A DNA stretch of 64,000 nt from Candidatus Villigracilis vicinus (GTDB lineage: Bacteria > Chloroflexota > Anaerolineae > Anaerolineales > Villigracilaceae): the NCBI GenBank assembly GCA_016721315.1, contig JADKIL010000001.1, forward strand, positions 372,001-436,000. The letters are read 5' to 3'. The notes beneath the pieces are model-generated. The model saw only the letters and a list, made by a program, of their open reading frames with translations. It searched no databases and was not told the DNA's origin. How positions within the stretch are numbered: the stretch's first letter is position 1; every line of letters starts with the position of its first letter. Of this stretch, positions 38,093 to 46,389 are shown one piece after another. A program made the position numbers and the translations under genes.

Positions 38093-39253
38093 ATGAATAA
38101 TCTCTTTATTGCAACGTACCTTGCGCTCAAGGAAGTCATCCGCAACCGTGGACGCTTTCTCCTTGTTGCGCTGGTGATTGCGTTGATCACTGTACTTGTG
38201 TTGTTTATTGCTGCGCTTGGCGAAGGTCTTTCAGATGCCAACCGGCAGTATGTTGCCAACCTCGATGCGCAACTGATCGTGTTTCTGGAAAAATCAGATT
38301 ACAGTATTACCGCCAGCCGCCTGGAGACAAATACCATCAAAACGGTTCGACGTGTTGAGGGTGTAGCAGATGCGGGCGCGATCTATACCTCGAATTCCGA
38401 GATCGTGTCTTTGCCTGAGCCGCAGAAGATTTCCATGTTAGGTGTGGATGCTGGTCACCCTGGCATGCCGCCCTTGATCGATGGACGTTACTTCCGCGGT
38501 GGGGAAGCGCGCGAAGCCGTGATGGATATGAGCGTGGCGCAGCGTACCGGCTTGCAGATCGGTGATGAGATCGAGATCCGTTCCACACAAGGGACGGAAG
38601 ATGAGTTCTACACATTGAAGATCGTGGGGTTGGTGGATAAACAGGCTTACTTCTTCCAACCGACGATCTTTGTTCCGGCAGCCACATGGGAGTTGATGCG
38701 ACCCCAACCTGAAGCTGACTTAAACAGCGATACGCCCTACCCGAACATTATCGCCGTCAAGTTGGAAGACCCCGCCCAGGTGGAGATAATCAAACAGCGT
38801 TTGCAGGAGCAGGTTCCCAATATTGAAGTCGCGGATATTGAGACCACCATCAATAATATTCCCGGCTATACCGCCCAACAGGGAACCGTGCAAACTCAGG
38901 CAGTATTTACCTTGTTGATCGGCATCCTGGTGATTGGCGGTTTCTTCCAGATCCAAATTTTGCAAAAGGTTCCACAGATCGGCGTGTTGAAGGCGATCGG
39001 TTCTTCCAATTTTGTGGTTGGGCTGTCTGCCGTCATTCAGATCATTATCGTCACTGCCATGGGTGTGGGCATCGGCGCCACCCTGAATTATCTGTTCTCG
39101 CTGGGGCTGCCGCCTTCCATTCCTTTGGCATTCAATGGAACACGCTCCCTGATCGCCATAGCGTTGCTCCTGTTCATTGGTCCGTTGGGTGGGATGGTAT
39201 CCATTATTTATGCTGTTCGTATCGAGCCGCTTAAAGCGCTCAGGTTAGGTTAG
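38093..39253 (+). CDS. ABC exporter permease, MacB/FtsX type
   Basis: 386 residues. One membrane helix at residues 22-42, an extracytoplasmic domain of about 200 residues (AQLIVFLEKSDYSITASRLE, GEAREAVMDMSVAQRTGLQI) and three C-terminal helices (residues about 265-380) with the FtsX domain. Such type VII permeases do not carry substrate through a channel but transmit force to the outside, exporting or extracting lipoproteins, peptides or antibiotics, like DevC or MacB. Its ATPase follows 2 bp later. No membrane fusion protein is adjacent. Confidence 0.9.
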   Translation: MNNLFIATYLALKEVIRNRGRFLLVALVIALITVLVLFIAALGEGLSDANRQYVANLDAQLIVFLEKSDYSITASRLETNTIKTVRRVEGVADAGAIYTSNSEIVSLPEPQKISMLGVDAGHPGMPPLIDGRYFRGGEAREAVMDMSVAQRTGLQIGDEIEIRSTQGTEDEFYTLKIVGLVDKQAYFFQPTIFVPAATWELMRPQPEADLNSDTPYPNIIAVKLEDPAQVEIIKQRLQEQVPNIEVADIETTINNIPGYTAQQGTVQTQAVFTLLIGILVIGGFFQIQILQKVPQIGVLKAIGSSNFVVGLSAVIQIIIVTAMGVGIGATLNYLFSLGLPPSIPLAFNGTRSLIAIALLLFIGPLGGMVSIIYAVRIEPLKALRLG

Positions 39254-39255
39254 AA

Positions 39256-39984
39256 ATGTCAGATATTGCATTGGAAGTTCGTGATCTGGTTAAGTCATTT
39301 TCGTTGGATGGCACAACCATCAACGCAGTGGACAAAGTATCGTTTCAGGTGAAATTCGGCGAGTTCGTGGCATTGGTCGGACCCAGCGGTTCAGGCAAGA
39401 CCACCATGCTTTCCATCCTTGCCGCGCTCCTCACTCCCACCAGCGGACAAGTCCTGATCGATGGACAGGATCTCGCACAGATGAGTGAGACGGAGCGTGT
39501 GAAACTGCGCCGTGAAAAGATCGGTTTTACCTTTCAGTCGAATAACCTGATCCCTTTCCTTTCGGCGCGTGAGAATGTCGAATTTATGCTGCGTTTGAAC
39601 AGCAAACTGGATCATGCCAGCCGCATTCGTTCGGATGAACTGTTGGCGCGTCTGGGTCTGGCTGAACGCTTGCATAACCTGCCTGCGCAAATGTCCGGCG
39701 GTCAGCAGCAGCGTGTTGCGATCGCCCGAGCGTTGATCCACAACCCTGCGCTTGTACTTGCGGATGAACCCACCGCCTCCCTTGATACGGAGCGTGCCTT
39801 CCAGGTCGTTGAAACCTTTGCGAACCTTATCCATGAGAATGGGCGCGCGGGCATCATCGTTACGCACGACCTGCGCATGTGTCAGTTCGTGGATCGTGTA
39901 TTGCAAATGCAAGACGGTAAACTCGTCCGGGTGTATGAAACCAAGGAAGAGATCATGGAATTGGCAACCGCCACGGTCCATTAA
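39256..39984 (+). CDS. ABC exporter ATPase, MacB/DevA type
   Basis: 242 residues. Walker A GPSGSGKTT, Q-loop FQSNNLIPFL, signature MSGGQQQRVAIARAL, Walker B LVLADEPTASLD and H-loop IVTHD are complete. It energises the permease encoded immediately upstream (2-bp gap). The closest named relatives are DevA and LolD-like ATPases. Ends before a strong terminator. Confidence 0.95.
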   Translation: MSDIALEVRDLVKSFSLDGTTINAVDKVSFQVKFGEFVALVGPSGSGKTTMLSILAALLTPTSGQVLIDGQDLAQMSETERVKLRREKIGFTFQSNNLIPFLSARENVEFMLRLNSKLDHASRIRSDELLARLGLAERLHNLPAQMSGGQQQRVAIARALIHNPALVLADEPTASLDTERAFQVVETFANLIHENGRAGIIVTHDLRMCQFVDRVLQMQDGKLVRVYETKEEIMELATATVH

Positions 39985-40004
39985 TAGTTCCCTTTTGGAA
40001 AATA

Positions 40005-40038
40005 AAGAGCGCAGGGTATGGAAAAACCTGCGCTCTTT
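40005..40038 (+). terminator. Intrinsic terminator
   Basis: AAGAGCGCAGG / CCTGCGCTCTTTT around a 10-nt loop, ending the peroxiredoxin-ABC unit; the minus side also serves the convergent thioredoxin gene. Confidence 0.85.
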
Positions 40039-40057
40039 TGATTCGTGAGTCGGCTCT

Positions 40058-40624
40058 TTACGAGTCTTTGTGAAAGAACTTGTCCATTACCGGTGCAATA
40101 TTCTTTGGAATATCTTCGTTCCAGGCTCCGCCGTCGATCTGCTCGCCGGTGGGTTCTCCGGCATCATCCAATTTGAAGTATACGGGAATGAAATCAAATT
40201 GGAAGAACTCCACCTTTCCGTTGTTCCAACCCCATTCGTCCACATCCAATTTTATGATGTAAGTACCGGCATAGGCGTTCAACATTAGTTCGTCTTCCGC
40301 TTTGATCGCCGCATCGATCGCCTGACAGGGCGGGCACCAGGTGGCGTCAAATTCGACCACAGGCATCTGACCCAGTGCAGCGGCTTTCTGTGCTTCTTTT
40401 GCCAGCATGGCGGCTAGATCTCCATCGTTCGGTCTGAGCCGCACAATGGTAAACCCAGCATGCACAGCTTCAGGCGTTTGTTCTGTAGTTGATTTTGTCC
40501 CGTCAAGCGTTGTGGAAGTCTCGTTGGCGATGACCGGGTTGATGGCTTCCTGCGGATTTGGCGTCAGCGCTTTGCAGGCGAGTGTGACAACAAGGGTGCT
40601 TAAAATCAAAATAAATTTTTTCAT
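40058..40624 (-). CDS. Lipoprotein thioredoxin-like protein
   Basis: 188 residues: lipoprotein signal (LSTLVVTLACKAL, Cys about 17), a Thr-rich linker, then a thioredoxin domain with VEFDATWCPPCQA. The WCPPC active site is that of surface thiol-disulfide reductases (TlpA/DsbD C-domain type). It would keep exported proteins or cytochrome precursors reduced. FFQFDFIPVYFKLDDAGEP is the cis-Pro region (PVY). It is co-directional with a DsbD-N-like lipoprotein 21 bp upstream, so the two form a redox pair. Confidence 0.9.
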   Translation of the reverse strand: MKKFILILSTLVVTLACKALTPNPQEAINPVIANETSTTLDGTKSTTEQTPEAVHAGFTIVRLRPNDGDLAAMLAKEAQKAAALGQMPVVEFDATWCPPCQAIDAAIKAEDELMLNAYAGTYIIKLDVDEWGWNNGKVEFFQFDFIPVYFKLDDAGEPTGEQIDGGAWNEDIPKNIAPVMDKFFHKDS

Positions 40625-40645
40625 GGTTCTCCCATCTTGGTTGAA

Positions 40646-41164
40646 TTAATGCGAAGCCGCTTTTCCGGGAATACGAATTGCTAGCTCCTGTCTGATAACA
40701 GGAGCTTTGCAGCCATGATCTGAGCAAGCCATATACGTGATTTTTACTGTATCAGCTGTCCAGGTTTTTCCGGGGGGAAGATCGATCGGGAGGCTTAATG
40801 TGACAGTTCCTGCCGGATACACTAAAAGGCTTTTGGGCTCGAACTCTGGGACTTGAGCAGATACACTTTCGATCAAGTCACCTTTCACGCTGTACTGACT
40901 TGTGTCGCCAGCCTCCACTAAAGTGGGGCGACCCAGCCCATCTACCCCTGTGATGGGCAGGTCTTTGCTATACAAATGCAGCCCTTGTTCGGGGGTGAAT
41001 GTAGCAGAGAGAAAATATCTCGCATCATTATCTTTTTCCAAGCGGATCAGGACGCTCACAGAGTTTTTGGTGAAGGCTGCCAGCTCAAGCGGATATGTTC
41101 TACTTTGCGAGCATGCACTGGATAGCAGGAGAAGTAAAATGGCAAAAGCCAGATTCTTTTTCAT
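40646..41164 (-). CDS. Lipoprotein with DsbD N-terminal-like domain
   Basis: 172 residues. A lipoprotein signal (LLLLLSSACSQ) is followed by an Ig-like domain with GLHLYSKDLPITGVDGLGRP and, near the end, the Cys pair in YMACSDHGCKAPV. These match the periplasmic alpha domain of DsbD, which receives electrons from the membrane part and passes them to partner proteins. There is no membrane DsbD/CcdA gene next to it. The thioredoxin lipoprotein follows directly. Good evidence for a two-gene surface thiol-relay. Confidence 0.85.
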   Translation of the reverse strand: MKKNLAFAILLLLLSSACSQSRTYPLELAAFTKNSVSVLIRLEKDNDARYFLSATFTPEQGLHLYSKDLPITGVDGLGRPTLVEAGDTSQYSVKGDLIESVSAQVPEFEPKSLLVYPAGTVTLSLPIDLPPGKTWTADTVKITYMACSDHGCKAPVIRQELAIRIPGKAASH

Positions 41165-41206
41165 TGAAAATGATTATATGACAAAGCAGATTTCAGGGAA
41201 TAATAC

Positions 41207-41240
41207 AAAACGGCATCCAGAATTTTCTGGATGCCGTTTT
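41207..41240 (-). terminator. Intrinsic terminator of glnA
   Basis: A 16-bp stem AAAACGGCATCCAGAA / TTCTGGATGCCGTTTT, 18 bp after the glnA stop; on the minus strand it ends in TTTTG. Confidence 0.9.
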
Positions 41241-41257
41241 GTTGCTATGAACCGTTC

Positions 41258-42601
41258 TTACGCAGTTTCCAAATAACGCTGAATTTCAAAGTCAGTCACG
41301 CGCAGGCGGAATTCGTCCCATTCTTCCCACTTGGCGCGCATGTAGGCTTCGAACAGGTAATCGCCGAGCGCTGACTTCAACACATCGTTCTTCTCCAATT
41401 CATGCAAGGATTCAGCCAGCGAGCCAGGGAGTTCGGTTACGCCGAGCTTGGTGCGTTCTTCCTTGTTCAGGTGATAGAGATTGATGTTGTTCAACGGCTT
41501 GGACGCCTTCATGTTCTTGTCGATGCCATCGAGCGCGGCGGCAAGCATGACGGTGAACGCCAAATACGGGTTGGAGGATGGGTCGGGGAAACGCAACTCC
41601 GCGCGGACTGCCTTGTCGCGTCCTTCGGTGTAGCGCGGAATGCGGATGAGCGCCGAGCGGTTCTGCTGTGCCCAGCCGATGTACACGGGGGCTTCATACC
41701 CCGGCACGAGACGCTTGTAGGAGTTCACGGTCGGGGCGACCACACCAGCAAGGGCGCGGGCGTGTTCCAACTGACCCGCAATGAAGGAATAAGCCAATGG
41801 GGAAAGATGGGCTTCATCCTTTGCATCGAAGAACAGGTTGTTGCCGGTCTTGGTGTCGAATAGTGACTGGTGGCAGTGCATGCCGGAGCCGTTGATGCCA
41901 TAAACGGGCTTGGGCATGAACGAAGCGACGAGACCGTGCTGGGCGGCGATCGCCTTCACCGTGTACTTAAGCGTCAGAACGTTGTCGGCAGCTTTGAGCG
42001 CGTCTGCGAAGCGGAAGTCAATTTCATGTTGACCCAGCGCCACTTCGTGATGACCAACTTCAACGTCGAGTCCCATGTCATCGAGGGCTTCCATCAATGC
42101 GGTGCGAACCACAACGGCTTCATCGAAGGAGGAGAAATCGAAGTAGCCGCCCAGATCGTGGGGGACGGGGTGAATGCCGTTCGTAGTCGCATCTCCCTTG
42201 AACAGGAAGAACTCCGGCTCAGGACCGATGTTGAATTTCCAGCCGCGTTCATCGATCTTTTTGAGAATGCGTTTCAACGCGCCGCGCGGGTCGCCTTCGA
42301 AAGGCTCGCCGCCGGGGGTGTAGATGTCGCAGAATACACGCGCACGACGGGAATCGGGCGAAGACCAGGGCAGCACCACATAGGTATCGATGTCCACTTT
42401 CAGGCGCATATCGCTTTCCTGAATGCGGGCGAACCCTTCCACTGATGAGCCGTCGAACCATGCGCCATCCTTCAGCACATCTTCGAGGTGACGGATGGGC
42501 ATATCCACGCTTTTGACAGCGCCGAGCACATCCGTGAACTGGAGCGAAAGGAACTTGACGTTATCTTCCTTCACTCGCTTGAGCAATTCTTTTGAATCCA
42601 T
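41258..42601 (-). CDS. glnA: Glutamine synthetase, type I
   Basis: 447 residues, the length of the GSI-alpha group found in Firmicutes and Chloroflexota. It makes glutamine from glutamate, ammonia and ATP. Signatures: FDGSSVEGFARIQESDM, GPEPEFFLF, the metal/ATP regions EVGHHEVALGQHEIDFRFAD and NGSGMHCHQSLF, and RIPRYTEGRDKAVRAELRFP with SSNPYLAF. The adenylylation loop of the GSI-beta group is absent, so regulation is probably by feedback and a GlnR-type system, not GlnE. It stands alone with a terminator. Confidence 0.97.
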   Translation of the reverse strand: MDSKELLKRVKEDNVKFLSLQFTDVLGAVKSVDMPIRHLEDVLKDGAWFDGSSVEGFARIQESDMRLKVDIDTYVVLPWSSPDSRRARVFCDIYTPGGEPFEGDPRGALKRILKKIDERGWKFNIGPEPEFFLFKGDATTNGIHPVPHDLGGYFDFSSFDEAVVVRTALMEALDDMGLDVEVGHHEVALGQHEIDFRFADALKAADNVLTLKYTVKAIAAQHGLVASFMPKPVYGINGSGMHCHQSLFDTKTGNNLFFDAKDEAHLSPLAYSFIAGQLEHARALAGVVAPTVNSYKRLVPGYEAPVYIGWAQQNRSALIRIPRYTEGRDKAVRAELRFPDPSSNPYLAFTVMLAAALDGIDKNMKASKPLNNINLYHLNKEERTKLGVTELPGSLAESLHELEKNDVLKSALGDYLFEAYMRAKWEEWDEFRLRVTDFEIQRYLETA

Positions 42602-42669
42602 GTTTATCTCCTTTTGTTTTAGCTTGCACAGTTTTGAATACTGATTACCAACTCTTGAAAACTTGCCTC

Positions 42670-43602
42670 TTATTCAATTTCTTCAGGGATCGCCATTTCG
42701 TTTTTAGGGATGGGTTTGGAATTTCTTGAAAGGTTGATCATGATCACCGCCCCAATGATGATCACCGATGAGACCGCGATCCGTGCGTTCAATTCCTCAC
42801 CTGCGAAGAGCCAGCCGAGAAGGACTGCAACCATTGGGTTTACATAAGCATAAGTGGATGTCAGCGATACGGGGGCGTTTTGGATCAACCAACCATAGGA
42901 GACGAACCCGACCAATGAACCGAAGGTGATCAAGTAGACCAGACCCCACCAGGAGCGCATCGAGACTTCGTCGAAGTTGAATCCTTGCAGTTCACCGGTT
43001 GCCACGCTGACGATGAACAGCGACGCCGCACCTGCCAACATTTGCATCCCTGTTGACATCAGGGTGGATTTGGGCATGTCTGCACCGCGTGAATAGATGG
43101 ACCCCATCGACCATAAGATCGGCGCGAACATAAGCAGGATCAGACCGCTGGTCTTGAATGCATGTTGTGAGCCTGCGATCTCTCCCGGACCCACCAGTAC
43201 AAATACGCCGCCAAACCCAAGCAGCAAGCCAACGATCGCCTGCCAGGAGGGTTTTGTGCCGCCTGACCGCAGTGACTCAAAGAGTACCAACCAGAACGGG
43301 GATGTGGTGATCATAAGCGCCGCGATCCCGGAAGGCACGCTTTGTTCGGCAAGGCTGACGAATCCGTTACCGCCTACAAGAAGCAAGGTCCCAACAATGG
43401 CGGCTGCTTTCCAGTTGCTTTGGGTGGGTCTCGGGTCACCTGCCAGGTGACGCCACACAACAAGGATCGCGCCAGAGACCAAAAAGCGCAGGGAGGCATG
43501 TAAGAAAGGCGGGATGGTTTCTACGGCAAAACGAATGGCTAAATAGGTGGAGCCCCAGACGATCCATAAAGCGAGTAGTGCGGTCCAAAGTTTTGTTTTC
43601 AT
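42670..43602 (-). CDS. EamA-family transporter (DMT superfamily)
   Basis: 310 residues with ten hydrophobic helices in two EamA halves (residues 5-135 and 150-295). WGSTYLAIRFAVETIPPF is the family opening, and GGVFVLVGPG ends the first half. YedA/RhtA-type exporters of this family move amino acids or metabolites out; the actual substrate is unknown. It begins 32 bp after the stop of the Ada-type gene upstream on the same strand. Confidence 0.9.
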   Translation of the reverse strand: MKTKLWTALLALWIVWGSTYLAIRFAVETIPPFLHASLRFLVSGAILVVWRHLAGDPRPTQSNWKAAAIVGTLLLVGGNGFVSLAEQSVPSGIAALMITTSPFWLVLFESLRSGGTKPSWQAIVGLLLGFGGVFVLVGPGEIAGSQHAFKTSGLILLMFAPILWSMGSIYSRGADMPKSTLMSTGMQMLAGAASLFIVSVATGELQGFNFDEVSMRSWWGLVYLITFGSLVGFVSYGWLIQNAPVSLTSTYAYVNPMVAVLLGWLFAGEELNARIAVSSVIIIGAVIMINLSRNSKPIPKNEMAIPEEIE

Positions 43603-43634
43603 TCTTTTCCTTCAATGTAGGTGTCAAAAGTAAA

Positions 43635-44495
43635 TTAGTCTGCCCCAACCAATTCTCTTGCGAGGATGGCTTTTTTGCGGGCGGTTCCATAAAGATAATT
43701 GCCGAACTCTCCGCTCTTGCGGATGACCCGGTGACAGGGAATGAGATAGGCAATGGGGTTGTCGCCGACGGCGCTGCCGACTGCCCGAACGGCACGCGGG
43801 TTGCCGATATTCGCAGCGATATGTTCATATGTGGTCAGCGCGCCGGTGGGGATGGTGAGCAATGCCTCCCAGACCTTGATCTGAAAATTCGTTCCGCGCA
43901 GATGAAGCTTGAGCGGTGCATCTGTTGCCGCACCTAGAAAGATGCGGTTGACCAGTGGGGCGGTGCTTTGGTAATCCTCGGTCATGCTGGCATGATTCCA
44001 ATGTTCCACCAAGCCGTCTATGGCTTTGCCTTCACTGCCATCCACAAACCCGAGGTGACAAATGCCGCGCTCGGTGGTGGCGATGAGACACTTCCCGAAC
44101 GGGGTGGGATGAATGCCGTAGTGGATCGTAACACCTGCCCCGCGCGATTTGTATTCGCCGGGAGTCATCGCTTCGGTGCTGACAAAAAGATCATGCAGCC
44201 GCCCCAGGCTCGATAGTCCGGTTTGATGCGTGGCTTCCAGCAGGTTTTCAGACCGATCAAGGATCTGCTTTGCCTGTTCCTTTGTCAGAAATTGCATAAA
44301 GCGTTTTGGGCTGATGCCCGCCCAGCGGGTGAACAGTCGTTGAAAGTGATACTCGCTCAAGCCAACTGCTGAGGCGATCTCTTCCAACTCCGGCTGTCTT
44401 TTCACGTTGGTTTCAATATATTGAATGGCTTGTTCGATCAGCCGATAATGTTGTAAAGGTTCAGGGTCTTGCATTTGTTGGTTCATGGGTTCCAT
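43635..44495 (-). CDS. Ada-type bifunctional AraC regulator / O6-methylguanine-DNA methyltransferase
   Basis: 286 residues. An AraC-type HTH (YIETNVKRQPELEEIASAVG, SEYHFQRLFTRWAGISPKRF) precedes a methyltransferase domain with PTGALTTYEHIAANIG and the active-site PCHRVIRKSGEFG, whose Cys accepts the methyl group. The N-terminal Ada zinc domain that senses methyl phosphotriesters is missing. It repairs O6-alkylguanine and may also control the alkylation response; in Chloroflexota relatives the trigger is not known. Expression should be leaderless or weak, since no clear promoter is seen. Confidence 0.95.
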   Translation of the reverse strand: MEPMNQQMQDPEPLQHYRLIEQAIQYIETNVKRQPELEEIASAVGLSEYHFQRLFTRWAGISPKRFMQFLTKEQAKQILDRSENLLEATHQTGLSSLGRLHDLFVSTEAMTPGEYKSRGAGVTIHYGIHPTPFGKCLIATTERGICHLGFVDGSEGKAIDGLVEHWNHASMTEDYQSTAPLVNRIFLGAATDAPLKLHLRGTNFQIKVWEALLTIPTGALTTYEHIAANIGNPRAVRAVGSAVGDNPIAYLIPCHRVIRKSGEFGNYLYGTARKKAILARELVGAD

Positions 44496-44572
44496 TTCAA
44501 TCTCCTTTTTCTTGATGGAGATTGTATTTTGCGTTTTGTTTGCTGACGACCCGTTTCTTGCTCATTTTTTTA

Positions 44573-44632
44573 TTCTACCCCTCTCAAATGGGAGGGGTGA
44601 GGGGGCAAAAGGCGCGGACGCCTTTTTAGGTG
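44573..44632. repeat. Palindromic repeat and hairpin in the 640-bp gap between genes
   Basis: CCCCTCTC and GGGAGGGG with GTGAGGGGG form a G/C-rich palindrome of the same sort as the repeat at 63353 in the helicase gene. A second hairpin, GGCG / CGCC followed by TTTTT, is at about 44611. The stretch from 44633 to 44770 holds another CCCCCTCC / GGAGGGGG pair and no gene. Confidence 0.5.
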
Positions 44633-44772
44633 GTTAAAACAATGCCCTTCCAACAATGCAAAATGCGCTTTGGGAGGCAGCGGGCCATTCCCCCTCCAAA
44701 GGAGGGGGGGCCGAAGTTCGGGTTGCCCCTTGCGGCATGACTGGTTCCGTCAAGCAAGTGGTCTAAACCAGT

Positions 44773-44988
44773 AAAAAAGCGAAATGTTCCGCTGGGAACA
44801 TTTCGCTTGGGATGGCGTACCCCGCCTGTGCCGTGTACTGCTGGGTTTTGAACCTGCTATTGCAGGTGGGTCCTGACCGGGAAACGCCGCCTTGGCTCAG
44901 GCCTATCGCGTTATTTCCATGAAGTTAAGGACCCTTTTAGGGGGTATTGGCTCAAAACGTAAGGGCAATATCACGAGCACCGCAGGGT
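44773..44988 (-). ncRNA. ssrS: Structured RNA, probably 6S RNA
   Basis: The transcript would start near 44988 (extended -10 TGGTATAAA at 44995-45000) and end at a 14-bp terminator hairpin with a T-run at 44773-44808. Between them lies one long interrupted hairpin: GTGC-T-CGTG near the 5' end pairs with CACGGCAC near the 3' end, GTTTTGAGCC with GGTTCAAAAC, GGGTCC with GGACCC, GGAAA..CGC with GCGTTTCC, and a terminal GGCCTGAGCC loop. A single-gene RNA of about 180 nt with a large internal bubble and its own terminator fits 6S RNA, which binds the RNA polymerase holoenzyme. No conserved SRP or tmRNA box is seen. Confidence 0.55.
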
Positions 44989-45138
44989 ATGATTTTTATA
45001 CCATACTCCATGGCGCAAGGAAAGAAAATCATTAATCTAAGCCTGCTGTGAAACAATTGATTTTCCCTGCAATTTGTGCTAGTCTGATAAGAGCGTGGTC
45101 TTTTATCCATATTGATGTACGAACCAAAGGAGCTGACA

Positions 45139-46164
45139 ATGAATCTCGTTCATGGTGTTGATGTAAGTTACTGGGAACCACGTATAGACTGGCAGGCACT
45201 GCGCACGCAGAGCTTTAAATTCGCCCTGATCCGCGCCACTTCTGGGGTGGGGTATGTGGACCCGAAATTTAAATCGCATTGGGAGGGTGCCCGCAAGGAA
45301 GGGCTTTTGCGCGGCGCGTATCATTACTTGATCGCAAACCAGGATCCCAAACAGCAGGCGGATCTCTTCATTTCCACCATCAGCGCAGACCGCGGCGAAC
45401 TTCCGCCGATCATTGACCTTGAGGATAAATATAACGAGAACGCTTCGAACTCGCTCATTATAGATACGTGCAAAGCCATTCTCGACCGGGTTGAAAAAGC
45501 TTTTGGTGTGAAACCGATGATCTACTCACGCACCCAATATTTGAACTTGCATGTTTCACGCAATGGCAAGGCGCCATCCTGGGCAATGGACTATCCCCTT
45601 TGGGTGGCACAGTATCCGTACGTCTTTTCTCCTGATACCATGCCCAATAAGAATATGCCCACTCAGGCGGTTGGCTGGCAGGATTGGAAGTTCTGGCAGT
45701 ACTCCGAATCCACATTGGTGGACGGCGTCACCAACGATAATGGCTCGCCAACAGAATGCGACCTGAACTGGTTCCGCGGCACAGAAGCCGAGTTGTATGC
45801 CTTTGCGAATGTTAAACCGAAGGAGCCGGTATCGTATACCGTCAAGAGCGGCGATACTTTCAAGTCGATCGCTGAGAAATATAAGATCACCGTGGATGAA
45901 CTGCTGATGGCGAATCCGCAGCTGCTTGCCGAAGGTGCCAAACTCACCATCCCGGTTCCAACCATCTCCAAGCCCATTGTCAGTGATAACAGTACCACCA
46001 ACAATGCCGCTTCTTCAACGCGCAAGCATACTGTTAAACAGGGTGATACCGTTGGCTTGATCGCCCAAAAATACGGCGTGACCGTGGAAGCCATTCAAGC
46101 CATTAACCCCAATTTGACCAATCCCAACCTGATCTTTGTGGGGCAGGTGATCGTTATTCCGTAA
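45139..46164 (+). CDS. GH25 lysozyme with two LysM domains
   Basis: 341 residues from ATG 45139 (AAAGGAGC upstream). Residues 1-215: GH25 fold with GVDVSYWEPRIDW, the barrel acids in FALIRATSGVGYVDPKF, AYHYLIAN, PIIDLEDKY and WQYSESTLVDGV. Then LysM 1 (YTVKSGDTFKSIAEKY) and LysM 2 (HTVKQGDTVGLIAQKYGV). The enzyme cleaves the glycan strand of peptidoglycan. There is no signal peptide, so it either leaves through a different route, is released by lysis, or comes from phage; no phage genes surround it. It stops right where a dispersed repeat begins. Confidence 0.92.
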   Translation: MNLVHGVDVSYWEPRIDWQALRTQSFKFALIRATSGVGYVDPKFKSHWEGARKEGLLRGAYHYLIANQDPKQQADLFISTISADRGELPPIIDLEDKYNENASNSLIIDTCKAILDRVEKAFGVKPMIYSRTQYLNLHVSRNGKAPSWAMDYPLWVAQYPYVFSPDTMPNKNMPTQAVGWQDWKFWQYSESTLVDGVTNDNGSPTECDLNWFRGTEAELYAFANVKPKEPVSYTVKSGDTFKSIAEKYKITVDELLMANPQLLAEGAKLTIPVPTISKPIVSDNSTTNNAASSTRKHTVKQGDTVGLIAQKYGVTVEAIQAINPNLTNPNLIFVGQVIVIP

Positions 46165-46305
46165 TGTCACCCTGAGGGAGCGTTCTTCGCGACCGAAGGG
46201 TCTCTCGGTGTGGGCGTAGAGATCCTCACCAGCACTGCATCCGCATCGCGGTGCATGTGTCGCTATCGCTCACGCGTGCCTGCTGCACGGTGCAGGCAGG
46301 ATGAC
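46165..46305. repeat. Dispersed repeat, TGTCACCCTGAGG family, copy 1
   Basis: Starts with TGTCACCCTGAGGGAGCG directly after the GH25 stop, contains GCGACCGAAGGGTCTCT and GTAGAGATCC, and ends in GGCAGGATGACA, the inverted form of its beginning. Another copy in the opposite orientation is at 62515-62625. MITE-like. Confidence 0.75.
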
Positions 46306-46330
46306 ATTATTAAGATGATTTGTATATAAA

Positions 46331-46366
46331 AAACAGGTAGACAGTTTTACTTGTCTACCTGTTTTA
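46331..46366 (-). terminator. Intrinsic terminator of asnS
   Basis: AACAGGTAGACA / TGTCTACCTGTT stem with an 8-nt loop; T-rich on the minus strand; 24 bp after the asnS stop. Confidence 0.85.
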
Positions 46367-46389
46367 CTTGTTTACTTTCTACATCCGAT

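Noticed and set aside
44773..44988. SRP RNA or tmRNA in the large intergenic gap
   Set aside because: The SRP tetraloop region (GGTCAGG..GGAAGCAGC) and the tmRNA tRNA-like ends are absent; the long imperfect hairpin with its own terminator fits 6S RNA better.
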